Source of the DNA: Shewanella waksmanii ATCC BAA-643
Lineage (GTDB): Bacteria > Pseudomonadota > Gammaproteobacteria > Enterobacterales > Shewanellaceae
Assembly: GCF_000518805.1 (NCBI RefSeq)
Contig: NZ_JAEH01000013.1
Coordinates: 47,925 to 111,924 of the forward strand
Length of the DNA stretch: 64,000 nt
Direction of reading: 5' to 3'
Shown here: piece by piece, positions 17,334 through 25,985 of the stretch
Layout of the letters: every line of letters starts with the position of its first letter
Position numbering within the stretch: position 1 is the first letter of the stretch
The notes under the pieces: generated by a model
Told to the model about the DNA's origin: nothing
Database searches by the model: none
Seen by the model: the letters and a program-made list of their open reading frames with translations, nothing else
Translations under genes and position numbers: made by a program

Positions 17334-20300
17334 TTACCGCTGATGATGGCGGTCTTGGTAAATCCAGTGATAAACCGTCGGCAACACCAGCAAGGTCAAC
17401 GCCGTTGAACTGAATAATCCGCCAATAATCACCACCGCCAACGGCTGCTGGATCTCGCTACCAACTCCCGATGACAGCAAAATGGGAATCAAGCCCAATG
17501 CAGAAGTCAGCGCCGTCATCAGTACCGGCCGCAAACGGCCCACACTGCCCTCATAAACACTTTGACTCAGCCCTTCACCGGCGGCGCGGCGTTGATTGAT
17601 GGCATCCACCAGCACCACACCATTTAACACCGCCACCCCAAATAGGGTAATAAAACCAATGGAGCTAGGGACTGACAAATAGGTACCGCTAACAAAAAGC
17701 GCCACGACCCCACCAATCAAGGCCAACGGCACGTTGGCCATAATTAGCCCTACCTGCTTAATCGAACCAAACGATAAAAACAGCAGTAGCGCGATCAAGC
17801 CGATGGAAACCGGCACCACCAACATCAGTTTTTGCTGCGCACGCTGCTGATTTTCATATTGGCCGCCCACCACAACGGTATAGCCTGGAGGCAACTGGGC
17901 TTGTGGCACCGCCGCATAAATGTCTTCAACCACCGAGCCCATATCTCGCCCTGCGACATTGGCCTGCACCACAACTCGGCGCTGCACATCATCGCGGCGA
18001 ATATTCGGCGGTGCCATCTCAATGGCAACTTCAGCCACTTCGCCAAGGCGAACCGTCGCCCCAGTTACACCGCTTAACAGCAGATCTTCTAACGCATCTG
18101 GCGCATTGCGATAGCGCTCGGCAAGACGAACATTGATATCATAACGAGCATTGCCATCAATCACTTGCCCGGCGCTAGCCCCGCCCACACCTTGGCTCAC
18201 AAGACTCATCACCTCATCAACGCTAATGCCATAACGCGCAAGTTGATCGCGTTTAGGGCGCACCACCAACTGCGCCTCACCGCTCACCTGCTCTAAAGAC
18301 ACATCAACCGCACCGGGGATTTGTGCCACAATATCGGTAAGCACTTGGCCGCGTTCAGATAATACATCCAAATCTGGACCGAATATCTTAATAGCAAGCT
18401 GCGCCTTTACCCCAGACAGCAATTCATCCACGCGGGTGGCAATCGGTTGGGAGAAGGTAAACAGTAACCCGGGAAATGCGCTGAGTTTCTGCTCCATTAA
18501 CCGTTGCAACTCGAAACGATTTGCGGCGCTCTGCCACTCGCTCACCGGTTTTAGGCCAATGTAGATTTCTATGTTACTGACAGGCTCGGGATCGCCGCCC
18601 AGCTCGGGCGCACCTATACGGCTAAGCGCATAGTCAACCTCTGGAAATTGCAGCAGTATTTGCTCCAGTTTCGGCGCCACATCAAGTGAGGTAGCTAAAC
18701 TGGCTGTGGGCGCTAAGGTAACTCGTAAATTGATGGTGCCCTCTTCCAGCTCAGGGACAAACTCAGTGCCTAGGTGCGGCAGTAACGCCATACTCATAAC
18801 AAACAGCAACGCCGCCGCAGACATCACCGGTCTAGGCTTAGTCATCACACTCGTTAAAATGGTGCGATACCCCGCCTCAATAGGTCGCAACACTAGACTT
18901 GGCTTCAACCTTACACCGCGGTTAAACAGCAATACTGCTAATGCCGGCACTGCTATCAAGGCCACCAACAATGCTGAGATCATCGCCAAAATAATACTTA
19001 CCGCCATCGGCTGAAACAGCTTGCCTTCTACGCCCTCTAACGCAAACAAAGGCGCAAACACCACAATGATGATTGCCGTAGCAAAGAAGATAGGACTGCA
19101 CACCTCCTTAGCCGCCAGCTTAACTCGCGTAACAATGTCACTACTCAGCGGTTTGGCCGCGCTATCGCTGTGACCACTGCGGCGCTCGGTTTGGGTGAGG
19201 TGTTTAAAGATATTTTCCACCATCACCACCGAGCCATCGACCAACATACCAATTGCCACCGCAAGCCCCCCAAGGGATATCAGGTTAGCCGACATACCAA
19301 AGTAAGCCATTACCATTAACGCTAAGCCAATCGAGACCGGGATCGACAACAACACCAGTAACGTGGCGCGGATGTTGACTAAAAACAGCGCCAAAATCAC
19401 CACAATAAACACAAACGCCATCAACAGCGCATCGCGAACCGTTTTAACTGCCTGATTGACTAAATCCGCTTGATCGTAAAACACTTCAAACGACACACCA
19501 TCAGGCAAGGCTTGTTCTATCAGTGCGCTGCGCGCGTCAATATCATCAATGGTCGCTTTAGTATTGGCGCCCATCCGTTTTAGTACGACCCCAGCAACCA
19601 CCTCACCAAGCGATTCAAGCTGGCCATCATTGCCGCGGCGAGTCATGGTCACTGCGCCGACACGAATTTCACTGCCGTAAGCCACATTGGCGACATCAAT
19701 CACTCGTACCGGTGTACCACCCGCTTGAGTCAATGGGGTTTGGCCAATGGCTTTTAACCCCGCCTCACCGGCTGGCAACAGGCCATAGCCACGTACCACA
19801 AGTTGCTCTTGCCCTTGGTCCATAAACCAGCCACCGGCATTACGGTTATTACTCTCTAATGCACTGGTCACCTGTGCCATCGATAAGCCGTAACTTCGAA
19901 GTTTATTGGGGTCTATCTGCACTTGGTATTGGCGAACCTCACCGCCAAATGACAGCACTTCGGTGACCCCAGCCACCGGCATCATAATCAGCTTCACCAA
20001 GTAATCATTAAGACTTCGAAGTTCAGCCGCATTGACACCAGATTCTGGCGTGGCGCGCAATATGTACTGATAAATTTGTCCTAAACCTGAAGTATTAGGG
20101 CCAATCTCAGGCACACCAACGCCATCGGGAATCATCTCTCTGGCGGCTTGTAACTGCTCAAACACCTGTTGGCGGGCAAAGTAGATGTCAGTCCCTTCAT
20201 CAAACACCACGGTGACAATTGATAATCCGGTGCGCGACAGTGAACGCACTTCATTCACCGCAGGCAGCGCATACATCGCCGACTCCACCGGATAACTGAT

Positions 20301-20492
20301 CAGCTTTTCAACTTCTTCAGCCGCCAACCCTTCAGCAGCAGTATTCACCGTCACCTGAACGTTAGTCACATCAGGAAAAGCATCAAGGTTGAGTTTAGGT
20401 AACATCGCAAGACTGGCGATCACCGCGCCTAGCAAACCAAGTACCACCAGCAACCGCTGCCGCAAGGCGGCATCTATGAGTTTATCTAACAT
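17334..20492 (-). CDS. Heavy-metal RND efflux pump, inner-membrane subunit (CzcA/CusA family)
   Basis: This 1052-residue proton-driven transporter moves metal cations from periplasm or cytoplasm through a tripartite channel. The N-terminus LPKLNLDAFPDVTNVQV is typical of the heavy-metal branch, and twelve membrane segments in two halves are apparent. The TM4 signature reads AIGMLVDGSVVMVEN. The Asp and Glu of the proton relay are present, but the first Asp of the CzcA triad (DFG) is replaced by AIG, as in Cu/Ag and some other HME subgroups. Metal specificity is therefore uncertain (Cu/Ag versus Co/Zn/Cd). It is the last gene of a four-gene operon, 9 bp after the adaptor gene. Confidence 0.93.
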   Translation of the reverse strand: MLDKLIDAALRQRLLVVLGLLGAVIASLAMLPKLNLDAFPDVTNVQVTVNTAAEGLAAEEVEKLISYPVESAMYALPAVNEVRSLSRTGLSIVTVVFDEGTDIYFARQQVFEQLQAAREMIPDGVGVPEIGPNTSGLGQIYQYILRATPESGVNAAELRSLNDYLVKLIMMPVAGVTEVLSFGGEVRQYQVQIDPNKLRSYGLSMAQVTSALESNNRNAGGWFMDQGQEQLVVRGYGLLPAGEAGLKAIGQTPLTQAGGTPVRVIDVANVAYGSEIRVGAVTMTRRGNDGQLESLGEVVAGVVLKRMGANTKATIDDIDARSALIEQALPDGVSFEVFYDQADLVNQAVKTVRDALLMAFVFIVVILALFLVNIRATLLVLLSIPVSIGLALMVMAYFGMSANLISLGGLAVAIGMLVDGSVVMVENIFKHLTQTERRSGHSDSAAKPLSSDIVTRVKLAAKEVCSPIFFATAIIIVVFAPLFALEGVEGKLFQPMAVSIILAMISALLVALIAVPALAVLLFNRGVRLKPSLVLRPIEAGYRTILTSVMTKPRPVMSAAALLFVMSMALLPHLGTEFVPELEEGTINLRVTLAPTASLATSLDVAPKLEQILLQFPEVDYALSRIGAPELGGDPEPVSNIEIYIGLKPVSEWQSAANRFELQRLMEQKLSAFPGLLFTFSQPIATRVDELLSGVKAQLAIKIFGPDLDVLSERGQVLTDIVAQIPGAVDVSLEQVSGEAQLVVRPKRDQLARYGISVDEVMSLVSQGVGGASAGQVIDGNARYDINVRLAERYRNAPDALEDLLLSGVTGATVRLGEVAEVAIEMAPPNIRRDDVQRRVVVQANVAGRDMGSVVEDIYAAVPQAQLPPGYTVVVGGQYENQQRAQQKLMLVVPVSIGLIALLLFLSFGSIKQVGLIMANVPLALIGGVVALFVSGTYLSVPSSIGFITLFGVAVLNGVVLVDAINQRRAAGEGLSQSVYEGSVGRLRPVLMTALTSALGLIPILLSSGVGSEIQQPLAVVIIGGLFSSTALTLLVLPTVYHWIYQDRHHQR

Positions 20493-20501
20493 GCTTGCCC
20501 C

Positions 20502-21716
20502 CTAGTGATTGTGAATATCAAAGCCAGATTTCGCTTGCTCTGACGCCAGAAAAAATGCCCCCGAAGTGACCACCTGGCTGTTGGGCACAATGCCTTTCAC
20601 CAGATTCATCCCCCGTTGACGTTCCACCACTTGCACCTCTTGGGCTTGATAGCCTTCGTCCGTTAAAACAAAAACTTGCCAATCGCCGTCACTGCTTTTG
20701 GTTAATGCAGCATCGGGTAATATCACCCCGCCACCAATCGCACTCGGCAAATACAGCTCGGCAAACTGACCGGCATGGATAACATGGCCGGGATTTTCTA
20801 GGCTGACTAAAATTTGCTCGGTGCGGGTGACGCTATCTAACTCATGGGAGCGACCAATCACTGTGGCTTCCAACATGCGACCATTGATGCCCACCAACGC
20901 TTTACCACCCACTTTGACAGATTCAGATTGCGTCGGTGTCACTTGGGCTTCCACCCATAAGTGCGACTCATCGGTGAGTTGCATCAGCGGCATTCCCGCA
21001 GCAATCACTTGGCCTAACTTGGCTTGATCTTGCTGCACTCGGCCACTGATGGGGGCAAGCAATTGATAACGACCAATGGTTTCAGGCTTGGTAGCAAGCT
21101 GCGCAATCTGCTGTGGGGTCATTTTCATCGCCTCCAGCACCGCCCGTTTTAACTCAGCGTCAACTTGCGCTTGTAAGCGCCTACTTGCACTAACAGCGCT
21201 TTGGCTCATACGTTTGACTCGGTCCCACTCTGCTGCCGCATTAATAAAGTCCGCCTGCGCTTGTGCAACCGCTACGCCACCTAAAGTCAATAATGGTTGG
21301 CCGGCGTTGACCTCTTGTCCGGGGACCACATGTCGCTGCTCAACACGCACATCGAGTTGAGGCACTAAGGCCATGGTTCGGTCACGGTCAACCACCATAG
21401 TGGCAGTGGCGACAGCCTCAAGGTTGAAGCTTTGCTCAGACAAGGTCGATACTTTAATACCAGCCAACTTTTGTTGCGCAGCTGATAAGCTGATGCCATG
21501 AGACGCTTCATCACCATGATCATCAGCAGGGCTATTTTCAGTACCAGTGACCACTGCACTTGGTTGGTGTGCATGGCCCTCACCAGCACGGGCTTCACTG
21601 GGCACCAATGCTATTACCGATAAACTGACCACAGCGGCAAATCCCAGTGCTCGCAATATGGCAGAGGAGACGGTGTTCAAAGCTTGAGGATATTGACTTA
21701 TTGATTGATTGTTCAT
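20502..21716 (-). CDS. Heavy-metal efflux periplasmic adaptor (CzcB/CusB family)
   Basis: This membrane-fusion protein links the RND pump to the outer-membrane channel. The ATG at 21716 is preferred to GTG at 21725, because AGGTG lies six bases upstream; it begins immediately after the czcC-like stop codon. A signal/anchor segment (LGFAAVVSLSVIALVP) is followed by a His- and Asp-rich stretch (GHAHQP, DDHGDEASHG) that may bind metal. The lipoyl/barrel halves have VVPGQEVNAGQPLLTLGG and YQLLAPISGRVQQ, with an alpha-helical hairpin between them. The protein ends in a further His pair (DIHNH). The length is normal for the family. Confidence 0.92.
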   Translation of the reverse strand: MNNQSISQYPQALNTVSSAILRALGFAAVVSLSVIALVPSEARAGEGHAHQPSAVVTGTENSPADDHGDEASHGISLSAAQQKLAGIKVSTLSEQSFNLEAVATATMVVDRDRTMALVPQLDVRVEQRHVVPGQEVNAGQPLLTLGGVAVAQAQADFINAAAEWDRVKRMSQSAVSASRRLQAQVDAELKRAVLEAMKMTPQQIAQLATKPETIGRYQLLAPISGRVQQDQAKLGQVIAAGMPLMQLTDESHLWVEAQVTPTQSESVKVGGKALVGINGRMLEATVIGRSHELDSVTRTEQILVSLENPGHVIHAGQFAELYLPSAIGGGVILPDAALTKSSDGDWQVFVLTDEGYQAQEVQVVERQRGMNLVKGIVPNSQVVTSGAFFLASEQAKSGFDIHNH

Positions 21717-21717
21717 G

Positions 21718-23034
21718 TTACTCACCTAAATTATTCATCAACACTGCATCCGCCGCTGATGGCGTACCTACAGTGGAAAGTTGTGACTTGAGAAAAGTTT
21801 CTAACTGGCCACTTTGTCCCATCCAATCGAGCCAGCTGCGATACAGCGCCGACTCCAGCGATAGTCCAGCCAAATAGCTGCTGGCGAGCTGACGCTGACC
21901 CGTCAAATAGTCACTGGTACTGATATCGCCTGACTGCCACTGCTGATCCATTGCTTGGTCGGCGCCCTCAATCGAAGTGAGTACTAACTCTCGCCAATCA
22001 CTATAACGTCGTTGTAATCGCGGTAAGCTCAGAGAAAATAAAGCATGCCCTTGGGCAATTCGACGTTCATCAATCAGGTAGGTGTGCTCTGCCACTGCAA
22101 TACCTTGGCTTGCCACGGCGACATCTTGCTTGTAGGTGTTACGAAATTGCAGAGGAATAGACACGCCAATGCCAATCTTATTCTCATCACCTTCGCGCTC
22201 AGCACTGAGGCTCAGCGTTGGATCGGCTGCGGTATCGGCTTTTGCTTGCTCTACAGCGAGTCGGCTCAACATCACTTGTTGATAAGCGCTCTTTAACGCA
22301 GGCAGCTGTGCGGTGACCTGCGCGGCAGAATCAGACAACGACAGTTGCTCAATAAAGTCATCAAATGCGATATCTTGACGGCCAAAAATCATCACAACTT
22401 GAGAGTCAGCACTAATAGATGCTTGCTCGGCGAGGGCAAAATCAGCCGCTTTACTGGCCAAGTCAAGTTGCATCATTTGCAGTTCAGCCAGCGATAGATC
22501 GCCCACTTGCACTTGCTGCTGAGCAATATCTAGCTGCTGCTTTGCGGCATCAAGCTGACCTTGTTGAAACGCCAATTGCTTGCGGCTCTGTGACTGCTCG
22601 ACCAAGGCGAGTAATGCCTGCGCTAATGACTGGCTACGTGACACTGCAATCTCAGCTAATTGGATCTGCGCTTGTAGCTGCGCGCGACGAGTAGCGATAC
22701 CGCGTTTATCGCCCCAATCCAGCGTTTGGCTTATATCCAGTGAATAGGTGTCTTGGTCTGCATTTTGGTAACCCAAACCTAGTTCAGGGTTGTAGACAGC
22801 CTGATCGGCGGCCTGCACCATTAACTTAGCTTGTTGGTACTGCGCTTGCTGCGCCTTAATTTCAGGTTGCTGCTCAAATTGCTGCAACATTTGTGGCAAC
22901 CAGCGCGCAAACGTTGGGTTAGCACTGTGTGCCTTAGCAGCGATGGGGGGCTCAGCTGCTGCAACGGCGACCGACATACTTGCCGGCATTAATAGGCCTA
23001 ACATTAGGCCCGTGATGATAGTGTGTTTCATCAT
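21718..23034 (-). CDS. Outer-membrane efflux channel (CzcC/CusC, TolC family)
   Basis: This 438-residue protein has a signal peptide and two OEP-type coiled-coil repeats rich in Gln and Ala, with NPELGLGYQNAD in the first strand region and GIGVSIPLQFRN in the second. It should form the trimeric exit duct for the RND pump encoded downstream. Two adjacent ATG codons (23034 and 23031) are possible starts, the second having the better distance to AGGA. The stop codon adjoins the adaptor start, indicating tight coupling. Confidence 0.9.
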   Translation of the reverse strand: MMKHTIITGLMLGLLMPASMSVAVAAAEPPIAAKAHSANPTFARWLPQMLQQFEQQPEIKAQQAQYQQAKLMVQAADQAVYNPELGLGYQNADQDTYSLDISQTLDWGDKRGIATRRAQLQAQIQLAEIAVSRSQSLAQALLALVEQSQSRKQLAFQQGQLDAAKQQLDIAQQQVQVGDLSLAELQMMQLDLASKAADFALAEQASISADSQVVMIFGRQDIAFDDFIEQLSLSDSAAQVTAQLPALKSAYQQVMLSRLAVEQAKADTAADPTLSLSAEREGDENKIGIGVSIPLQFRNTYKQDVAVASQGIAVAEHTYLIDERRIAQGHALFSLSLPRLQRRYSDWRELVLTSIEGADQAMDQQWQSGDISTSDYLTGQRQLASSYLAGLSLESALYRSWLDWMGQSGQLETFLKSQLSTVGTPSAADAVLMNNLGE

Positions 23035-23183
23035 AAATCCTAGCGCTTATATTGCCTTTTAAATCACCGCCACAAAGGGCAGTGGAAGATAAAAAGCAAT
23101 CAATACGAGATATCACCGCAGCTAAGCACGCACGCGAACGCGCACATGACCGGCTAAGGTAATAGTGGTTTTTTAGTTAGGAT

Positions 23184-23606
23184 TTAAGCTATTGGGGGGC
23201 GGTAAGCAGGTTGCTGCTCCGGCGGGAAATAATCTTCAACTAAATTATTGTGCCCCTGCGACAGCGGTACCGATGGCACCACAACCACTTGGGAGATCAG
23301 TGTCAGATGACCACCGTGGCATTGGCAATCTAAACATAAGTCGAAGCTTTTAGTTTCGACTTTAGTCACTAGATGTTGATGCTGCTTGGGTTCAAGCTCT
23401 GTGGCTTCACAAACGCAATCAACGCACTGCTGCAGGCTTTCCACTTGTGCTGTAAATTGCAGGTGTGGGTGATTGTCTTCCTCTTGGTCATGGGTTCCCA
23501 AATGCAATTGATGCGCGCCTAAGTTAGCACCAGCAAATTGCAGTGCCACTATCGCGACCATAGCAATGGCGATTTTGTGGAATAGTTGACGCAAAAAGTA
23601 GCTCAA
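23184..23606 (-). CDS. His/Cys-rich exported protein leading the metal-efflux operon (CzcI-like)
   Basis: This 140-residue protein has an N-terminal hydrophobic export segment. The mature part is rich in likely metal ligands: HQLHLGTH, HPHLQF, CVDCVCEATE, KQHQHL and CLDCQCHGGH. The tail PAYRPPIA resembles the end of CzcI/DUF2946-type proteins. The start appears to be TTG with AAAGG six bases upstream; no nearby in-frame ATG fits. It is the first gene of the efflux operon (150 bp before the channel gene), so a periplasmic metal sensor or buffer role is likely. A palindromic operator lies 27 bp upstream. Confidence 0.75.
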   Translation of the reverse strand: MSYFLRQLFHKIAIAMVAIVALQFAGANLGAHQLHLGTHDQEEDNHPHLQFTAQVESLQQCVDCVCEATELEPKQHQHLVTKVETKSFDLCLDCQCHGGHLTLISQVVVVPSVPLSQGHNNLVEDYFPPEQQPAYRPPIA

Positions 23607-23632
23607 ACAACACCTTTAAGGAGTGGTAGTAA

Positions 23633-23650
23633 CTAATGAGTGTTCATTAG
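23633..23650. promoter_or_regulatory. Palindromic operator upstream of the metal-efflux operon
   Basis: CTAATGA-GTGT-TCATTAG is a perfect 7-bp inverted repeat with a 4-bp spacer, of the type bound by TetR-family repressors. It sits between the operon start codon (23606) and its likely promoter. No regulator gene is adjacent. Confidence 0.5.
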
Positions 23651-23693
23651 CAAGTTATTCAATCTGACAGGTAGTGTAAATGTAAGTTCATTT

Positions 23694-23713
23694 AGCGCAA
23701 ACAAATTTGCGCT
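23694..23713. repeat. Perfect stem-loop between the lipoprotein and efflux operon
   Basis: AGCGCAAA-CAAA-TTTGCGCT has 8-bp arms and a 4-nt loop, 57 bp after the DUF3012-like stop codon. There is no T run on either strand, so it may be a second operator or a factor-dependent terminator. Confidence 0.45.
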
Positions 23714-23769
23714 GAAAGTGCCAATTTGTGATGCAATTGACACTTGCACATCAAGCCACAATCACTGTG

Positions 23770-23958
23770 TTAAAATACGCAGTGCTTGGTGTAATCAGCG
23801 GCCTCATTGGCAGTCCAATCACCTTTGGGCTTGTCATCCATCTGCTTACACCACTTCTCGCTGCCGACTTCAGGTGCGCAGCCGCTTAAGCTCAGCGTTA
23901 ACAGCGCGGCAGAGGCTAAAACTGTAGATTGACGTACAAACGAAGATAAACCTGACAT
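23770..23958 (-). CDS. DUF3012-type small lipoprotein
   Basis: This is a complete 62-residue lipoprotein: a signal peptide ending LSLSGC (lipobox Cys27), then a short conserved domain with the pattern EKWCKQMDDKPKGDWTANEA and the C-terminal TKHCVF. The two Cys of the mature domain may form a disulphide. The combination matches the DUF3012 family found in marine Gammaproteobacteria, whose function is unknown. It appears monocistronic. Confidence 0.8.
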   Translation of the reverse strand: MSGLSSFVRQSTVLASAALLTLSLSGCAPEVGSEKWCKQMDDKPKGDWTANEAADYTKHCVF

Positions 23959-24007
23959 GATATTCCCTTAATACTAAAAATTGTCGCGCAGTAACGACTG
24001 CGACATA

Positions 24008-24376
24008 CTAGACGAGTGGCTGTTTAGCACTGATCCAATCGATGGCGAGCTGCTTGTCATCCAGTGGATACCAAGCCACCTCAGCTTGCATAAATGGCCC
24101 CATTAATCTGACCGCATTACCAAACCAGTCGGGCCCACCGACGAGCACCAATGCATCACATGGCGGCAATTGTACCTCACCTACACCAGAAAGTGAGTCA
24201 CTTTGCCAACCTTCTAACAAGACGTCAGCCTCAATATACAAACACACCTTACCGTGCTCTTGTCGATATTGGTCAATAATGGGCACAATTTGCTTACCAT
24301 AGTCTTCGGTCGACAAACGGCCGCTGGCAAATAAACTCAGCACGCCTTTGGTAATATCGGCGATTTGACATAACAT
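24008..24376 (-). CDS. SpoIIAA-like (STAS-fold) protein
   Basis: The start is taken at the ATG at 24376 (GGAG eight bases upstream) rather than the TTG at 24415, giving 122 residues. Features include an N-terminal strand GVLSLFASGRLSTEDYGKQI, a central HGKVCLYIEADV and the C-terminal MQAEVAWYPLDDKQLAIDWI. This is the layout of the SpoIIAA-like family (PF11964), small cytoplasmic STAS-fold proteins of unclear function. It is divergent from arfB. The domain call is moderately sure. Confidence 0.7.
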   Translation of the reverse strand: MLCQIADITKGVLSLFASGRLSTEDYGKQIVPIIDQYRQEHGKVCLYIEADVLLEGWQSDSLSGVGEVQLPPCDALVLVGGPDWFGNAVRLMGPFMQAEVAWYPLDDKQLAIDWISAKQPLV

Positions 24377-24472
24377 AGCTGCACTCCCACAGGGATAACG
24401 AAACGGGCTGCCCAAAAGCAGCTTAACCGGCCTTAGGTCAAACAGGGTAAACTAAAACCGACATCGAACACC

Positions 24473-24889
24473 ATGATAAAAATCACTAATCGAGTACAAC
24501 TGGCAGACAATGAAATCGAATGGCAGTTTATTCGCTCAAGCGGCGCAGGCGGCCAGCACCTCAACAAGGTATCGACGGCGGCGCAGCTGATTTTTGATAT
24601 TCGTCAATCGTCACTGCCTGAGTTCTATCAGCAAGGTTTACTCAACAAGGCTGACCATCGCATCACCAAAAGCGGCAAAGTGATCATCAAGTGCCAAGCC
24701 AGTCGTAGCCAAGATGCCAACCGCCAAACTGCCCTTAATCAATTTATCGAACTTGTCGCCAGTGTGGCGCAGGTGCAAAAAAAGCGCATCGCTACTAAGC
24801 CAACCAAAGGCAGTCAAAAACGCCGAGTAGAAGCCAAAAAACAACGTGGTGCCACCAAAGCCTTACGACAAAGTAAGCCAAAGTACTAA
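24473..24889 (+). CDS. arfB: Alternative ribosome-rescue factor ArfB (YaeJ)
   Basis: This 138-residue peptidyl-tRNA hydrolase of the class I release-factor superfamily frees ribosomes stalled without a stop codon. The catalytic GGQ is at residues 26-28 within RSSGAGGQHLNKVST. The C-terminal tail is strongly basic (KKRIATKPTKGSQKRRVEAKK), as needed to enter the empty mRNA channel. The codon-recognition domain of RF1/RF2 is absent. The length matches E. coli YaeJ (about 140). Confidence 0.95.
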   Translation: MIKITNRVQLADNEIEWQFIRSSGAGGQHLNKVSTAAQLIFDIRQSSLPEFYQQGLLNKADHRITKSGKVIIKCQASRSQDANRQTALNQFIELVASVAQVQKKRIATKPTKGSQKRRVEAKKQRGATKALRQSKPKY

Positions 24890-25053
24890 ACCGCTACTTG
24901 CTATCACCACGAGTTGCGCCGCCCCACTGACGTCAATATCCCTTGTTATGATAAAAATTCAAAACCTGCTTGAAATGGCTGCGATTTATTAGCAAATAAC
25001 GTACATTAGGGGTAATACTAGAGTTAACTTAATAACGTACAAAGGGATGCACA

Positions 25054-25518
25054 ATGAGCAGTCAGGCTAAAATATTATTGGTTAATGGCCCAAATTTGAA
25101 TTTACTTGGCCGACGTGAACCCGATGTATACGGCCACCAAACCTTAGATGATATTGTTGAAGAGCTAAAACACAGTGCCCGTGAACGCGGTGTGGTGCTT
25201 GAACATATACAGTCTAATGCCGAACACATGCTGATTGATGCCATTCACGGCACCGATGCGGATTTTGTCATTATTAATCCCGCCGCCTTTACCCATACCA
25301 GTGTTGCCCTGCGTGATGCACTGCTGGGCGTTGCTATCCCGTTTATCGAAGTGCATTTATCTAATGTCCACGCCCGTGAGCCTTTCCGCCACCATTCCTA
25401 TTTATCTGATAAAGCCATCGGAGTCATTTGCGGTTTAGGGGCTAAGGGTTATCACTACGCCTTAGATAGCGCAATAGGCCAACTTGATACAGCACCAACG
25501 TTAACGGCGCAAAGGTAA
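25054..25518 (+). CDS. aroQ: Type II 3-dehydroquinate dehydratase
   Basis: This enzyme converts 3-dehydroquinate to 3-dehydroshikimate in the shikimate pathway. The type II signature [20 protein letters not shown] opens the protein, with the catalytic Tyr in DVYG and the His of [17 protein letters not shown]. The 154-residue length is standard and the enzyme is cytoplasmic, forming dodecamers in this family. A clear AAGGG precedes the ATG. It is the first gene of an aroQ-accB-accC unit, four bases before accB, an order common in Gammaproteobacteria. Confidence 0.97.
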   Translation: MSSQAKILLVNGPNLNLLGRREPDVYGHQTLDDIVEELKHSARERGVVLEHIQSNAEHMLIDAIHGTDADFVIINPAAFTHTSVALRDALLGVAIPFIEVHLSNVHAREPFRHHSYLSDKAIGVICGLGAKGYHYALDSAIGQLDTAPTLTAQR

Positions 25519-25522
25519 CTCC

Positions 25523-25972
25523 ATGGACATTCGTAAAATTAAGAAACTCATTGAGCTGGTCACCGAATCAGGGATTGCCGAGCTAGAAATTACTGAGGCT
25601 GAAGGCGCAATTAAGATTAAAAACCAGCCCAACAGCGCCCCACGAGTCACGCCTCAAAGCGTGCAGACAAACACTGATGACCAACTTCAAGAACCTGAGT
25701 TCGGCAGCAAACAAGTGAGCGTGGACGATGCCAATGTGGTGGTATCCCCTATGGTTGGCACCTTTTACCTCGCACCAGAACCCAACGCAGAACCGGTAGT
25801 GGCCATTGGTGACAGTGTTGAGATTGGCGATACCCTGTGCATTATCGAAGCCATGAAAATGATGAACCAGATCCAAGCCAAGTATGCCGGTACCGTGACA
25901 GACATCTTGCTACAAAGTGGTGATGGCGTAGAGTTTGACCAGCCACTGATGATTATCACACCACGTCAGTAG
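25523..25972 (+). CDS. accB: Biotin carboxyl carrier protein of acetyl-CoA carboxylase
   Basis: This 149-residue carrier moves carboxybiotin between AccC and the carboxyltransferase in the first step of fatty-acid synthesis. The biotinylated Lys is K112 in EAMKMMNQ, within the C-terminal lipoyl/biotinyl domain. The N-terminal part MDIRKIKKLIELVTESGIAE is the usual dimerising segment, and a Ser/Pro/Gln linker joins them. It is placed between aroQ and accC with gaps of 4 and 13 bp. Confidence 0.97.
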   Translation: MDIRKIKKLIELVTESGIAELEITEAEGAIKIKNQPNSAPRVTPQSVQTNTDDQLQEPEFGSKQVSVDDANVVVSPMVGTFYLAPEPNAEPVVAIGDSVEIGDTLCIIEAMKMMNQIQAKYAGTVTDILLQSGDGVEFDQPLMIITPRQ

Positions 25973-25985
25973 CAGCGAATATTGC

